Program-made: the position numbers and the translations under genes
Notes under the pieces: model-generated
The model's input: only the letters and a program-made list of their open reading frames with translations
What the model was told of the DNA's origin: nothing
Databases searched by the model: none
Part shown: positions 1-11,431 of the stretch, piece after piece
Numbering within the stretch: position 1 is the first letter of the stretch
Layout: every line of letters begins with the position of its first letter
Assembly: GCA_001574975.1 (NCBI GenBank)
Contig: KQ965775.1
Coordinates: 246,505-310,504, forward strand
Source: Gonapodya prolifera JEL478
Lineage: Eukaryota > Monoblepharomycota > Monoblepharidomycetes > Monoblepharidales > Gonapodyaceae
DNA: 64,000 nucleotides
Reading direction: 5' to 3'

Positions 1-394
1 AAGATGGGGAAGACAAGAAGAATCATGCCAACAAACCAAGCAACTTCAGCGATGGTGACAGTGCTGTCAGTCCAGAGAGTGCGGCCGAGGGCGTTCCTGA
101 CGCGTTCCATGCGCTGCGACGAAGAAGGGTTGGAAAAGGTCAGTGCAGTATGTCACGGACTGCACTCACGCGAGCTGCAATAGCCACGATAGCAGTAAGA
201 AGCAAGTATCCGTAGAAAATACCCGCGAGTGCTCGGATAGGCGTTCTGTGCACCGCCTTTCCCTCCAAGCATTCATCAGCGAAACACCAGGACTTGTTCT
301 CGTACAGGACCATGATGGAGGCCAACGAGGTTGGGAAGATCAAAATGGACAACACCCAGAGGGTGAAAGGAAGAAGATTGTCGATGAGAGGCAT
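1..394 (-). CDS. Multi-pass membrane protein, N-terminal part (runs off the left edge)
   Basis: I do not recognise this gene. Exon 1 (394-170) starts at an ATG followed by two hydrophobic stretches (about residues 7-29 and 57-75) around a short polar loop with Cys and charged residues. It ends in phase 0 at a GTGAGT donor. Exon 2 restarts at 113 after a CTGAC branch site and a TTCGTCGCAG acceptor, and continues open to base 1 with a third hydrophobic segment ending in LLVFPI. The pattern fits a polytopic membrane protein. A possible acceptor (TTCACAG) lies just upstream of the ATG, so a 5' UTR intron or extra exon cannot be excluded. It is divergent from TVP23, with 1.27 kb between the start codons. 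Confidence 0.6.
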
Positions 395-1662
395 TGGTGT
401 TTCTGTTTCTGTGAAGACGACGTCAGGTGGTTGGCTTCACGACGATTGGCGGGGGGTTGGTGCTCACGTTGATGAAGAGGCTCGTAACGTCTTCGATCGG
501 AGAGATATTCGAGGACTGCCCGCCATGAGAATCGTCGTCTTTTCATAGCTGTGCTCCCTGGAAAGGATCTAACGAGGATCTCGAATGTGATTGGTGGAAG
601 GCATCTGCGGAGATCTAGGGTGCCCTTTTTTTTTGTGTAAGCACTTCATTTCACCCCGAAATTCGAGGTGCGCAACAGGAACAGCAAGACATATCTTTCC
701 GATAAGAAACGTCGACTTGCTACAATGATACGGTTTTTCTTGGCACCGTCAGGGATGATCGCGACGCCAAACTAAATCTCACCGCGCACGTTGATTGGCC
801 CTCCGGAACCGCGCGAAGGGTTACCTCCTGTTCTCCCTGATCACCAAGATAAACGCATGCCAAGAGTTGAAAGGGTGCAAGCCTGAGTGTAAAAACGGAC
901 CGAGGCAGACGAGTACAGGAGGAAATTTGCATCCTGGTGTTCTGGAGGAGAGATGTGTCCTGGCGTGTTGCACGTGCTGCTTTTGGTAGAAAGACCCTCT
1001 TTCATTCTGTTTTAATGCAAGGGGAACACACTGACATTTCACGTTACCAGCGGCTCCGCTCGCTATTGAATAAAGTGTTCATGTTGGTCCATATCAACAA
1101 CGACCTGAGTGAATCTTTGTCCCAATTGTTTATTATGCCCGCTGTCTGAAAAGGTAAGAGAGCCGATCTTTTAGAGCGACCGTGCTTACCGGGAACGTAG
1201 ATGTGCACCGTTTAGGTTGTCCGCACGCGATGTCGGTTCGGACCGTGATGTTCCCTCTCCGTCAACGTGATGGTGAACCTTACAGCAATAGCGTAGCCGC
1301 AAAAGCAGTGGTTAGTATAGCATCCAACCTAAATAAAATCTTAATAATGGTCGTCTGGGCTTTTTGTCTTCCGTTGGTGTGTTCTGGCTGTTTAAAGCTG
1401 CACCGCTCACCGTAAAGATTCATTTTCTGCCTTGCCATTTGACCATTCAAATAAAGCGAAAAATGCATTCAGCGACGAACGATATATGGCCCGTTGAATC
1501 CATTGATCATCATATGGGTGAAGGCAAGTCCAAACACAACGTCCTCCCCTTCTTCAAGCTCTCTTGCTTCGAAGCTGTCAAAGAATTGAATTCGGCGTCT
1601 ACGGGTGAGAAGTTCGTGGTGGACGGCAGAACTAGTCACTTCTGCTCACATTCTGCCCCACA
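395..1662. other. Divergent intergenic region between the membrane protein gene and TVP23
   Basis: No convincing coding sequence. Short open frames occur on both strands, but none shows family similarity or plausible splice junctions. The stretch must hold the promoters of the two divergent genes. T-rich runs near 629-640 are the only obvious low-complexity feature. Confidence 0.4.
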
Positions 1663-2670
1663 ATGGATCGAGATGGCGTGAGCCAAGGGCTGCTCTCAGA
1701 TGCCGAGCCCATCTCAGGCCACACGAACATCGAGTGCGTGAATGCGAATAGCTCGCCCCTGTTCGCCCCAGCTGACGTGAACGACGCTTGTTCACCAATG
1801 CCAGCATCCCGCCGAACCTCCAGGGCAGAATACAAGGACTGGGCGGCGGAGCGGCGCCGGGAGCGGAGCAGCAGAATATTTTCCAGCAGAGCTCGTGAGT
1901 TGGGCCCCTTTTGTGTTCCCAATTACATCGCTAAACCTGAAACATCTGCAAGCCATCCCACCGTTCTCCTCTTCCACCTCCTTTTCCGCACGCTTGCAAT
2001 CCTTTTCTATGTGTTCCTTGGTACCTTCTCTAGCTCCTTCGTATTCGTTTTCGTCGTCACCATCCTCGCACTCTCTTTCGATTTCTGGACGGTGAAGAAC
2101 GTGTCGGGTCGCTTCTTGGTCGGCCTACGGTGGTGGAACGAAGTTGCGGAAGACGGCTCGACGCGCTGGACGTTTGAGGCCAAGCAGGTGAGTTCCATTG
2201 CCCGCGAGGATTACACTGAAACTAAACGTCGACACCAAACTCCGTACGCTTCCAGAACCGTGCTGTAAATCCCGTGGACAGTCGCGTGTTCTGGACATCC
2301 CTCTATGTCTACCCACTCGTGTGGCTAGCGTTTATTATTCTCGCCATCCTAAAGCTTTCTGTGGGATGGGCACTGTTGTGTGGTGTCGCCATCGCGCTCA
2401 ACGTGACGAACGTGCTCGGGTAAGCAGCAGTGGCAACTTCTACCGACCGTCAGTCATACCCATCCTTTGTGACCGCCGCCTCTGTCTAGCTACCGCAATT
2501 GTGACAAGGATGCGAACGCGCGTTTGGCTGGATACCTCGCCAATAGTGCCGCCTCGAACAGCCTGCTCGGGAGCTTCGTCGGCAGTGTCGTGTCGAACCG
2601 TTTTGCGTCGTTCATGGGCGGGTCAGCAACGAGTGGTGCCGTTGGAGGTGCAACCACTATGCGTGTATGA
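1663..2670 (+). CDS. TVP23: TVP23/FAM18 Golgi membrane protein
   Basis: Small polytopic Golgi protein of the TVP23 (FAM18) family, linked in yeast to vesicle traffic in late Golgi compartments. Five exons: 1663-1733, 1805-1894, 1953-2187, 2256-2419, 2490-2670. All junctions are GT-AG and keep frame, giving 246 residues, normal for the family. Splicing out introns 1 and 2 moves exon 2 to another frame and restores the family signature SSHP followed by a hydrophobic run; the unspliced frame lacks it. Other family hallmarks are the DFWTVKNVSGR segment after the first membrane helices, GLRWWNE, and a second pair of helices starting VDSRVFW. Hydrophobic segments lie near residues 60-80, 82-100, 145-165 and 168-185. 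The gene is convergent with the isocitrate dehydrogenase gene; the stop codons are about 154 bp apart. Confidence 0.92.
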
Positions 2671-2824
2671 TAATTTCATTCAGTTTACCGTGTTCCAACT
2701 TGTAACGTTGTGAAATGATTCAAATGGTACCACAATCATTATAAGTGCAACAAGCGACATATTTGCGGTATAAAATCGTACATAAAAGGGCCATTTGCTA
2801 GACTCAAGCAAGCAATAACATGAT

Positions 2825-4770
2825 TTACTTCGCCCGGGTCTCGTCTAGAACCTTGGCGACATGGTCAATGAATCCCTCGGTGTTGACGTAGTGGCTTCGG
2901 AGGGGAAACGAGTCAGATCAGGACTTGGTTCCAGCGCCGTTCACCAAGCAACTCACTCGCGCTTCAGGTCCTTTCCGTGGATAGCCAACGCCAAGTCCTT
3001 GGTCATAATGCCATCCCTGTCGACGGCGTCAATGCAAGCCTGCTCGAGCTGCTGGGTGAACTGAACGAGCTCGGTGTTTCCATCAAGTTTGCCACGGTGC
3101 TCCAGACCACGGGTCCAGGCGAAGATGGAGGCGATGGAGTTGGTCGAGGTTTCGCGGCCCTTCTGGTGCTCACGGAAGTGGCGAGTGACAGTGCCTGTGC
3201 GCCACGTGCAGATTGGAGAATGTGCCAAAAAGTTAGCGCAACGCAAGAAACTCACCGTGAGCGGCTTCACTCTCAACGGTGCGCCCGTCAGGGGTGATCA
3301 GGGAAGAGGTCATGAGACCCAAAGAACCGAAACCTTGAGCGATAATGTCGGACTATGGAACAGAATTGAAGCGTTAACATTGAAAAAAAAACATGTGGCT
3401 CCTGGTAATAAATTTACCTGGACATCACCGTCGTAGTTCTTGGTGGCCCACACGAATCCTCCGTTCGATTTGAGCATCTGGGCAACCATGTCGTCGATGA
3501 GCCTGTGCTCGTACCAGATACCAGCCTCCTCGACTGTAAGAGATTCGCAGTAGAAATTTTAGTCGCAGTAGCGTTCGGCACGCAGATGTGGAACACTCAC
3601 ACTTGGACCTGAATTCCTTGTCGTAAATGTCCTGGAAGATGTCCTTGAACCGACCGTCGTACTTCTTCAGAATGGTGTTCTTGGTGGAGAGGTACAGGGG
3701 CTGCTTCTTGAGGAGAGCGAGCTGGAAGCAGCTCAGGGCGAATCCAGAGATGGACTCGTCCGTGTTGTACATTCCCATGCCCACACCAGAGCCCGTGAAG
3801 TCGTAAACTTTCCAGGTCTTGCGTTCCAGAGTGCGCTTGGAAGTGAAGGTGATCTCAAAGCGGCCTTATTGGATGGACGGCGTTTTGGTACAGAGACAGG
3901 TGAGACACTGGGAGTACAACATACCTGGCTCCGAAATGACGAAATCAGTGGCGCGGTACTGGTCTCCGAAGGCGTGACGACCGATGATGATAGGCTGGAT
4001 GGGAATTAACGTGAGTACAAAGTCAGCGACGACTCGCCGGATTCTTCTTCACCTTGGTCCATCCGGGTACGATCCGGGGAACTCGTTTCAGCACGATGGG
4101 CTCACGGAAGACAGTGCCACCCAGAATGTTACGGATGCTACCGTTGGGAGATTTCCACATCTCCTTAAGGCCGAACTCTGTCAAAATAATTATGAGATGT
4201 AACGATGAGTCACTCGATTGTGTAGAACGCTTTACCTTTCACGCGAGCCTCGTCTGGGGTGATAGTCGCGCACTTGATGCCGACATTGTACTTCTTGATG
4301 GCCTCTGCAGCATCCACGGTGACTTGGTCGCCAGTCTTGGAAGAACCTCATATTGACCTCCCGATCAACAAACAACTTTGATTAAACCCACGGCGTCACG
4401 ATGCTCCATCCCCAGGTCATAGTACTTCAAGTCCTTGAAGTCCAAGTAGGGGAAAACGAGCTTGTCCTTGATCCTACAGGGCCAATCCGGGGTTGGTGAA
4501 GAACCATTGGGTCGAGCGGATTTGTTAGCCGATTCCGCATCAATCACTCGGTCTCCACAATAAATGTAGCGCTCACATTTGCCAGATGATACGGGTCATT
4601 TCATCTCTGAATCATCAGCAGTGCGACATCGGGGCTGTCAATTCAGTCCCCAACTTCTGACAAAAACACGCCATCTCTCACCCATCCAGCTCCACAACAG
4701 GAGATTCAACTTGAATCCTTGATCCAGTGGCATCTAATTTCGGAAACAAAACTCTTTTAGCGTCCCGCAT
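2825..4770 (-). CDS. IDP1: NADP-dependent isocitrate dehydrogenase
   Basis: Converts isocitrate to 2-oxoglutarate and CO2 with NADPH production, as a homodimer needing Mg2+/Mn2+. Eleven exons (4770-4682, 4606-4577, 4473-4392, 4335-4236, 4177-4053, 3994-3925, 3864-3601, 3533-3418, 3352-3256, 3194-2957, 2894-2825) join in frame to 426 residues, the usual size. Visible signatures are GDEMTRIIW, the substrate-phosphorylation loop [17 protein letters not shown], the metal-binding NYDGDVQSD, and the NADP loop [16 protein letters not shown]. The Arg-His pair in that loop fits NADP rather than NAD. The short N-terminus ([12 protein letters not shown]...) is basic but not a clear mitochondrial presequence, so the compartment is undecided. 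Exon 2 is only 30 nt. The gene is divergent from SAM synthetase across 842 bp. Confidence 0.96.
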
Positions 4771-5612
4771 CGTCGTCGTTCAGTTAAAGTTCGATTGACC
4801 CCCACATGTACGAGCAGCCGCGTTTCGGAGCGCTACCGTGGCCACTGGCCTGAGAGCGGGACCCGCAGAGCGGAGGGAAGCGAGGGCGGACGGCGCGGGA
4901 AGGAGTGCTCTGAGTGCCATGTTTCAGAAATGTCACCGAGAGAGCTGGAAGTAAAATGTTTATGCAGACCGGATCATCCATTACTTCACGGCACAGAAAC
5001 AGACCCGCCGCTCAAACTTCAGGAAGTCTCTCTCGAGTGGGTTTGGGAAACTAACTGGTATGCTGTTACTTTGATGTTATTCAAATGCAACGGAAGGAAA
5101 TGATGCGTCACAGCATACAACTGTGGCTTCACTTGCAAGCTCGTAATATACACATTCATTGTAAAAACATTACTGGCTGCAATGTTATTAATTTCGCTTC
5201 TGGCAGCTCCGTCAGGCGATCTTATACCTACTATCTCAACCCAAACCCCATTTCATTGTTTGTTATGTAACTGGAAAAATGCTCTTTCGAGCTTCTGGAT
5301 ATCACCTTATGCTAACCTCGTACTCGCTTAGTGGACGACAAGTGTGCTCCTGAATGACCCGGAGAATTTGAAGAACACATTGCGAACACATTGATGTCGG
5401 CGTCCAAACAATCTTGAATTTTTGAAAGAAAATGTGCCAGAATGCCGGATGAATTGCTCTGAAACCTGTTCATGAATTTGTTATTATGAAGCGAACAAGA
5501 AGGAAAAAGCAACACGTGCCAGTGAGGCGAAGTTACGCCACAGATTGCGACACTTTTGGGGGGCCTAAACAAGTATCGTCTCTCTTCGAATCCACATCAA
5601 CATCTGAAATCC
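4771..5612. promoter_or_regulatory. Divergent promoter region, IDP1 / SAM synthetase
   Basis: This 842-bp gap separates the start codons of two divergent metabolic genes and should hold both promoters. The 4800-4930 part is GC-rich with many CpG; 5070-5560 is AT-richer. Open frames exist on both strands but none has recognisable domains. No specific transcription-factor site can be named from the sequence alone. Confidence 0.4.
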
Positions 5613-7578
5613 ATGGCCGCTAACGGGTGAGAATTCGACAAAGACATCAACGTCTCGCCATCGTCAGCGAGCATTTTCTCGATACCGCGCGAATCGTGCT
5701 GACGGTGACGGCTCTTGACAACCTCCAAACAACCCATCATCCACGCGTTCCGCCCCACAGAGCTCCCGTCGAGTCCTTCCTCTTCACATCCGAGTCCGTC
5801 GGAGAGGGTCACCCAGGTATGTGAGGAGGGCCGTGACGATTGCCTTGTTGGAGTTTATTGTCCCCTGACGATATCTCGGTCGAATAACCCCCACAGACAA
5901 GATCTGCGACCAGGTTTCTGACGCCATCCTCGATGCTTGCCTTGCGCAGGACAAATTTTCGCGCGTTGCTTGCGAGACTGCCACCAAGACAGGTATGATC
6001 ATGGTGCTCGGAGAGATCACCACCAAGGCGGTACGTTGCCTCGATCCTAATTTGATTTTCGAAAAGCGTATCAAAATTGACATCGCTTTATTGTTTATTG
6101 ACTGATCCCGCTCTGCTGAACGTTCCGGCAACCATCTCAGGTCATCGACTACCAGAAGGTGATTCGTGAGACCATCAAGAAGATTGGCTACGACGACTCC
6201 AACAAGGGTAAGCATCACTAAGATTGATTTGATTCTGTCTTTGTTTTGTGCTAATGCAATGTATTCCAATCATAATTTCCAGGTTTCGACTACAAGACTT
6301 GCAACGTGCTCGTCGCCATCGAGCAGCAATCGCCCGACATCGCTCAAGGTCTCGTCCAGGAAGGTTTTGACATTGAGAAGATCGGTGCCGGTGACCAGGT
6401 CAGGGTGCTGATGTTTTCTTCCCTTGGATTGTTCGATGTTGTTGACAACCGATTCCTTATTCAGGGTATCATGTTCGGATACGCCTCGGACGAAACCCCT
6501 GAGTTGATGCCCCTGACCATTTCTCTGGCCCACAAGCTGAACCAGAGGCTCTCCGAGACTCGTCGCAACGGCGAGTGCTCGTGGCTCCGCCCTGACACCA
6601 AGACCCAGGTAAGACAGACTTTGCTCCCTCTCACTCGATAGTTTCTAACTGGAACACGCAATTACTCTGCTAGGTCACCGTCGAGTACCACATCATCGAT
6701 GGTGTCCCCGTTCCCAAGCGTGTCGACGCCGTCGTCATCTCCACGCAGCACTCTGAGGAGATCGACCAAGCCACCCTCCAGAAGGAGCTGAAGGCGAAAG
6801 TTATTGACGTGAGTGATCATTTTTATTGTTCAATCGCCCTTCGATAAGTGATTAACGATGTACTTGGGGATTCACAGAAAGTCATCCCCGCAAACCTCAT
6901 CGACGACAAGACCAAGTACTTCCTGAACCCATCTGGCCGTTTCGTCATCGGTGGACCCCAGGGAGACGCTGGTGTCACTGGCCGAAAGATCATTGTCGAC
7001 TCGTACGGAGGTTGGGGTGCTCACGGAGGAGGTGCCTTCTCCGGAAAGGACTACACCAAGGTGGACCGTTCCGCTGCCTACGCCGCGCGCTGGATCGCCA
7101 AGAGCTTGGTTGCCGCCGGTCTCGCCCGGAGGGCGTTGGTGCAGTGCGGTTACGCCATTGGTGTTGCCGAGCCCGTTTCCATCTACGTGGACGTGAGTAG
7201 TTTGTTCTGTCTTGTAAATGCAGAAGCCATTCCCAACCTGTGATGATTTGCAGACTTACGGAACTGGAAAGAAGTCCAACACTGAGCTTCTTGAGATCAT
7301 CAAGAAGAACTTCGACCTCCGCCCTGGTGTTATCATCAAGGAGCTCGACCTCTGGAGGCCTATATACACCCCCACGGTAAGTTTAGAAAAGGTGATGATG
7401 CCAGCTTTTCCTAACGACACTTGCCTCCTCCGTGTAGGCTTGCTACGGACACTTCGGTCGCTCTGAGTTCCCCTGGGAACAACCCAAGAAGCTTAACGTG
7501 AGTTAAGACATTATTCCGCGAGCTTTCTCGTTGGGACTTACTAATTTCCATGCATTTCTGTAATTGCTGCAGTTCTAA
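5613..7578 (+). CDS. SAM2: S-adenosylmethionine synthetase
   Basis: Makes the methyl donor S-adenosylmethionine from methionine and ATP, as a cytosolic homo-oligomer with Mg2+ and K+ at each active site. Eleven exons (5613-5626, 5761-5816, 5897-6030, 6141-6207, 6283-6398, 6465-6608, 6674-6808, 6878-7192, 7254-7376, 7438-7497, 7573-7578) join in frame to 389 residues. Family signatures are all present: GHPDKICDQ, the split [12 protein letters not shown] motif at an exon junction, and the P-loop-like GGAFSGKD. The terminal exons are tiny: 14 nt at the start and only Phe plus stop at the end. The last intron carries a good CTAAT branch site, and the resulting PKKLNF end matches the family's usual -KPKKL-F ending better than read-through to -NVS-stop. 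Confidence 0.96.
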
Positions 7579-8819
7579 GCCTAGTTTTTTTCATGTATAG
7601 AGTGCTTATATGAGATACACTTGTCTCCAATGAATGGAGTAATAGTAACCAGCTTCCCAAAATCGTCTTCACTTCCGAGAGCAATATAGGTGTGTGGCAC
7701 GGAGTGTCTGGGTAAAATTGAAAATGGGCCAATAGCGACACAACGGCAGAGATAAATAGAGGACAGGGGGGGGGCGAACTAAATTGGCAGACCCCGCCCA
7801 GGCTTTTGTATCCAGTTGACCCCGCTAGACCCCACTTACAGAGAATAAAGAACATGCCTGGTTCCCTCTAGAGATGTGTTCCCAGTTGTCCACTAAGAAA
7901 ACCCTTCCATCTTTGCTTTCTATCTGAGTTGTGGTCATCCGCAAGATGGAAGGGTCTTGGAAGGGCTGCCTCTGCGAAGGGTTTTCCAGACCTAAACATT
8001 TGGTTGTAAATGGAAGGGGGGACTTCCACCTAAACTAACTTCGGCAAGATTTTCCATTGAATCCGCAATCTCCAAGCCAAACAACCACAGGACAAAGTGC
8101 GCAACAACCCCTTGCGTCAATTGCCTGCACTTGCTGCCCTCTCGAAGGGGATTCGGGACCAGTCGACCTCCCCGCCGATGACGCTCTTCCAAGCGCACTT
8201 CGAGTGACAGAGGGGCCTCTGGAGCCATAGTAGAGGGAGGATCGCAAGGCAAGAAGAGGCGAACCGGAAGTCAATCACTCCGCCTTCGCTGATGCTTTCT
8301 CGTCGCTGTGTTGAGTGTTCTTGCAGACTTTCTCTCGATGAAGTGGTTCTCATTCTTTGCATCATTTGATTTCTACAGTACCAGACCCATCGCCGCCGGC
8401 TGGCGGATCCAGCTCGCAAGTGGAATCGGCATCGCAATCGTGGACAGCCGTTCATGCCGGCAGGAATCCAGCTTCGGCGGCTGGAACAACAGAGCTACTT
8501 TGAATTCATCTTCTCGCGCTGTTGTAGGTCTCCTTGTATCCATTTGAAGCGGTCTGTGCTCTTACATCGGGGACCTTCTTGTTTTCCGGATGTCCTTGAT
8601 CGTAATGAAGGGTCACGACAGAATGCCGGCGACCAGAATCAAGGCAATGAAATGACCAGCAGCGCAGTGAATGCGGAAGACAAGTCAACGGGAGCAGCTC
8701 CACCAACCCAACTCACTACAACCTACTGCCACATACCCAAACAACATCCACCGGTCACGACTTTGGAAACGCTCATACCGCCCGTATCGCGGTAGTATCT
8801 TGGCAGGACCAGGGAAACT
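7579..8819. other. Intergenic region downstream of SAM synthetase
   Basis: I see no convincing gene. Open frames on both strands are short, rich in Ser/Arg and without splice-site support. A run of nine G lies near 7769-7777. The 3' UTR and terminator of the SAM synthetase gene should lie in its first few hundred bases. Confidence 0.4.
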
Positions 8820-9920
8820 GACGCGGGAGCTGACAACTATGGTGACTGTGCTCCCGTTCCCCGCACACATCCACCTCCTCCACCCGGGCTCCTCCCACCT
8901 GCACTCTCGACCTCTCTTTGCAATTCTTCTGGACTTGGTGACACTTTTTCGCAACGTTTGGACATGTCAACCCCCGCAACACCGCCTCAACCACCTCTCG
9001 CCTACCCCGACCCTGAACCCTCCTCTTCACTACTCGAACTGGACCCTCTCGACTCGTTTTTGGCCTTGGACACGGACGGAAGCTCTCCTCAAACGCAACT
9101 TCACTCGGTCCCCATCTCACTACTCCAACACCAATTCCCATCGTCAATGTCACTCTCACATCTCAGCAACAAGAAGGCACCCCACCAGCACAACCACCAC
9201 ATCTATTCGTCTCTGTTTTGCTACGCAACTCGTCCTCCAACACCTCTGAAGTCATGGCATATCTCGACAACACCTCCTCAGCCAACTCATCGACGCACGC
9301 TGTCTCCCTCCCGGCACACCCCTTCAACCCTTATCAACGATCCTCTGATAGTTTTTGGTTGTCATCGACAATCTGTTAGCCCCGTTGAACGCGCAAAGCT
9401 CCAACTCACATTCGTGGCCGACGCTCTCAAGCACCAACTTCCCGTAACACTTCTTGTTGGTCGCGACCTCCCCCAGTCTCTCGTACTTGGCACTCCATTC
9501 CCCACTGTTACAACATTGCCCTCTCAGCCCTTCGCTCATCGCACACCATTCAACAACATAACTCCACGACGAAGGTTTCCATTCCGGGCTACTTCTCCCC
9601 GCAGGATCGCGCTCCACCTCAACCACCCCCAACGGTATCTTCCAGCGCCTTGGGCTGTGCTTCCCCGACTCTCCACACCAAGATGATCTCACCCAAATCA
9701 CATTTCTGACAACTCCCCCAATCCCTTCCCCCCCTCTCTTCTGGATGCTTTTACCCGGACACATAGAAGGACTTCTCTGCTTTGGACCCCTACTGGAACG
9801 CTACTCTCCTTTTCACCTGCGGGGTAATGCGAGGGGCTTGGGCAAGCTCCGTCGCAAGTTGCTGTGGCCGAGCTTCTCACAGGTTCCCTCCGCATCAGTC
9901 ATCGACACCGGAAGCTTTTG
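8820..9920. other. Pyrimidine-rich low-complexity tract with overlapping Pro/Ser/Thr-rich open frames
   Basis: The plus strand is strongly C/T-rich, so several long overlapping frames stay open in parallel. The longest starts at an ATG at 8958 and runs 242 codons, encoding mostly Pro, Ser, Thr, His and Leu. No domain, no codon-phase signal and no convincing splice sites are visible, so the openness is better explained by base composition (few A, hence few stop codons) than by selection. A translated copy could exist, but I do not support it as a gene. Confidence 0.4.
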
Positions 9921-9924
9921 GACA

Positions 9925-10730
9925 TGACTCATAAGCAGAGAAAGAAAAGCGTCAACTGGAATTTGGAGATATATAAACAAATGTAAAACACCACAAAGTA
10001 ACAAGAATGTTCTGATTTGGAATCTCCCTCTTCTCTGTCTCTTTTCGCTTGTCTCCTCGCTCGTCTCGTCTTCCCGGTCAATTGGTATGACCTCGGCTCC
10101 CGGCTCTCTCTCTTGTCTCTCTCTCTCGATCTCGTCTCTTGCACGCCCTCCGCGTGCCCTCGGTGGCACCCAGCAACCCTCGCCCGGCCCCTTCCACACG
10201 TCCTCCACTCTGTTGTCCCACTGAAACCCATTGGATTTCCCTCTCATAAGCAGAGAAGGAAAGCATAAGCAAGAATTTGGCGATATGTAAAACTCTAAAA
10301 AATAATGATATGCCAACATGGAATTCTCTCGCTTCTCCCATCTCAACTCACTTGTCTCCTCGCTCAACTCGTCTCCCCAGTCACTCTGTGTGACCTCTTG
10401 ACTCTCGGCTGGCTCTCTCTCGTATCTTGACTCTCTCTTGGTCTCGTATCTCGCACTCCCTCCGTGTGCGCTCGGTCTCATTCAACCGCGGTCTCGAATG
10501 CAAAACACGACACAACAGTATCGGTTGCGACTTGGAAGTTGGAATATCTTGCTTCTCCCATCTCACCTTGTTCACTTCATCTCGCTCATTTTGTCTCCCC
10601 TGTCACCGTGTAACCTCTCTGTTTCTCCGCTCTCCCTCTCGTACTTGTGTCTTGCACGCCATTTGCATGCCTTCACACCCACGGCCGGCGGCGCACCCAC
10701 TCCCCCTGACAGGCCGAGGCACGTAAAATC
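9925..10730. repeat. Three diverged tandem copies of a ~230-300 bp pyrimidine-rich unit
   Basis: Copies begin near 9925, 10240 and 10545. The first two share an opening block (CTCATAAGCAGAGAA, then GAATTTGG.GATAT.TAAA). All share the following blocks in order: a CTTCTCTCATCTCA-like tract, CTTGTCTCCTCGCTC..CTCGTCTCCC, a GTGTGACCTCTTGACTCTCGG-like block, a CTCTCTCTCGTATCT-like block, and TGCACGCCCTCCGTGTGC-like text. The third copy is the most worn and lacks the opening block. Read on the minus strand, the copies give similar Glu/Arg-rich frames, a by-product of the duplication. Confidence 0.75.
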
Positions 10731-11083
10731 TCAGTCTTTCAAGAGTTCCAAATGCCCAACGCGACCATCTTAAGCATGAACATGTAAACAGGTCATACAA
10801 TGGTTTTCACTTATCTGACGGGGGTTTTGGTTTGAAATACAATACCACAATCTGATCGTAAAGTTCTTCCCCCACTGGGCGCCAGTAAAGCCAGGAGACA
10901 GGAATACGCGTATAAAGTCTTGGGCAACCCAAAATCATAGTCACTCCTTCCACTGAATCTGAGTCCGTTGACTCGAAATCCAGCACAGTGGACCTGATCA
11001 CTGATGGCAGCATTTGCATCAACTGCGCTACGAGTGCCATTGGCGACTAAAGAATAAAATGAAAGCACCGACGCAGCTCCGCT

Positions 11084-11362
11084 TTATCGGTTCTCCTTCA
11101 GATCCAGGGCATCGTCGGCAGCGATTTCGCCCACGTCCAGCTGCTCACCATTAAATAATTCTTTGCGTGGATCATCATCGCATCGGTCGTTCAGAAGATC
11201 TGCGGCGCTCGAAGAGGAATCGCTTCCGTCTGCTGTACATGGGCCAGACATCAGCCTAGCGCAGGGCGATTATTTTTCGGTTACAGATGTGTATCGTAGC
11301 TATCTGCACAATAAGGTTTTCATCGGCGAAGATGGAGGTGTGTGGGGGGACAACCCTTCCAT
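11084..11362 (-). CDS. Possible small acidic protein, two exons
   Basis: Not recognised. ATG at 11362, exon 1 11362-11310, a GTGCAG donor, a 54-nt intron ending CGCTAG, exon 2 11255-11084 with a TAA stop: 74 residues in frame. The N-terminus is short and phospho-site-like (MEGLSPHTPPSSPMK), followed by a Ser-rich stretch and an acidic end (DDDPRKELFNGEQLDVGEI). The strongest hint of coding is the uninterrupted, compositionally normal second exon. The ATG is only 69 bp from the PRP46 ATG, so the pair would share a bidirectional promoter. The donor is weaker than the local norm and the first exon could be wrong. Confidence 0.42.
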
Positions 11363-11431
11363 GTGTAAAAAGATAATAACAGCAATGAGTTGCCCACGGA
11401 ACGTGACCGCAGCAAGCACCCAACTCGCACG

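Noticed and set aside
1792-2268. Unspliced frame through TVP23 introns 1 and 2
   Set aside because: Reading through loses the SSHP motif; the spliced frame restores it with good donors and acceptors.
4795-5103. GC-rich plus-strand frame between IDP1 and SAM synthetase
   Set aside because: It lies in the shared promoter gap, is Arg/Glu/Gly-rich by composition and lacks homology or splice support.
8958-9686. 242-codon plus-strand frame rich in Pro/Ser/Thr
   Set aside because: All three frames are nearly as open because the strand has few A residues. There is no domain, no phase signal and no splice logic.
9813-10481. Long minus-strand Glu/Arg-rich frame
   Set aside because: It is explained by the pyrimidine-rich tandem repeat; similar text recurs per unit and no protein family is seen.
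10807-11040. 77-codon minus-strand frame just past the possible small gene
   Set aside because: It starts after that gene's stop, has no splice connection that keeps frame and no recognisable motif.
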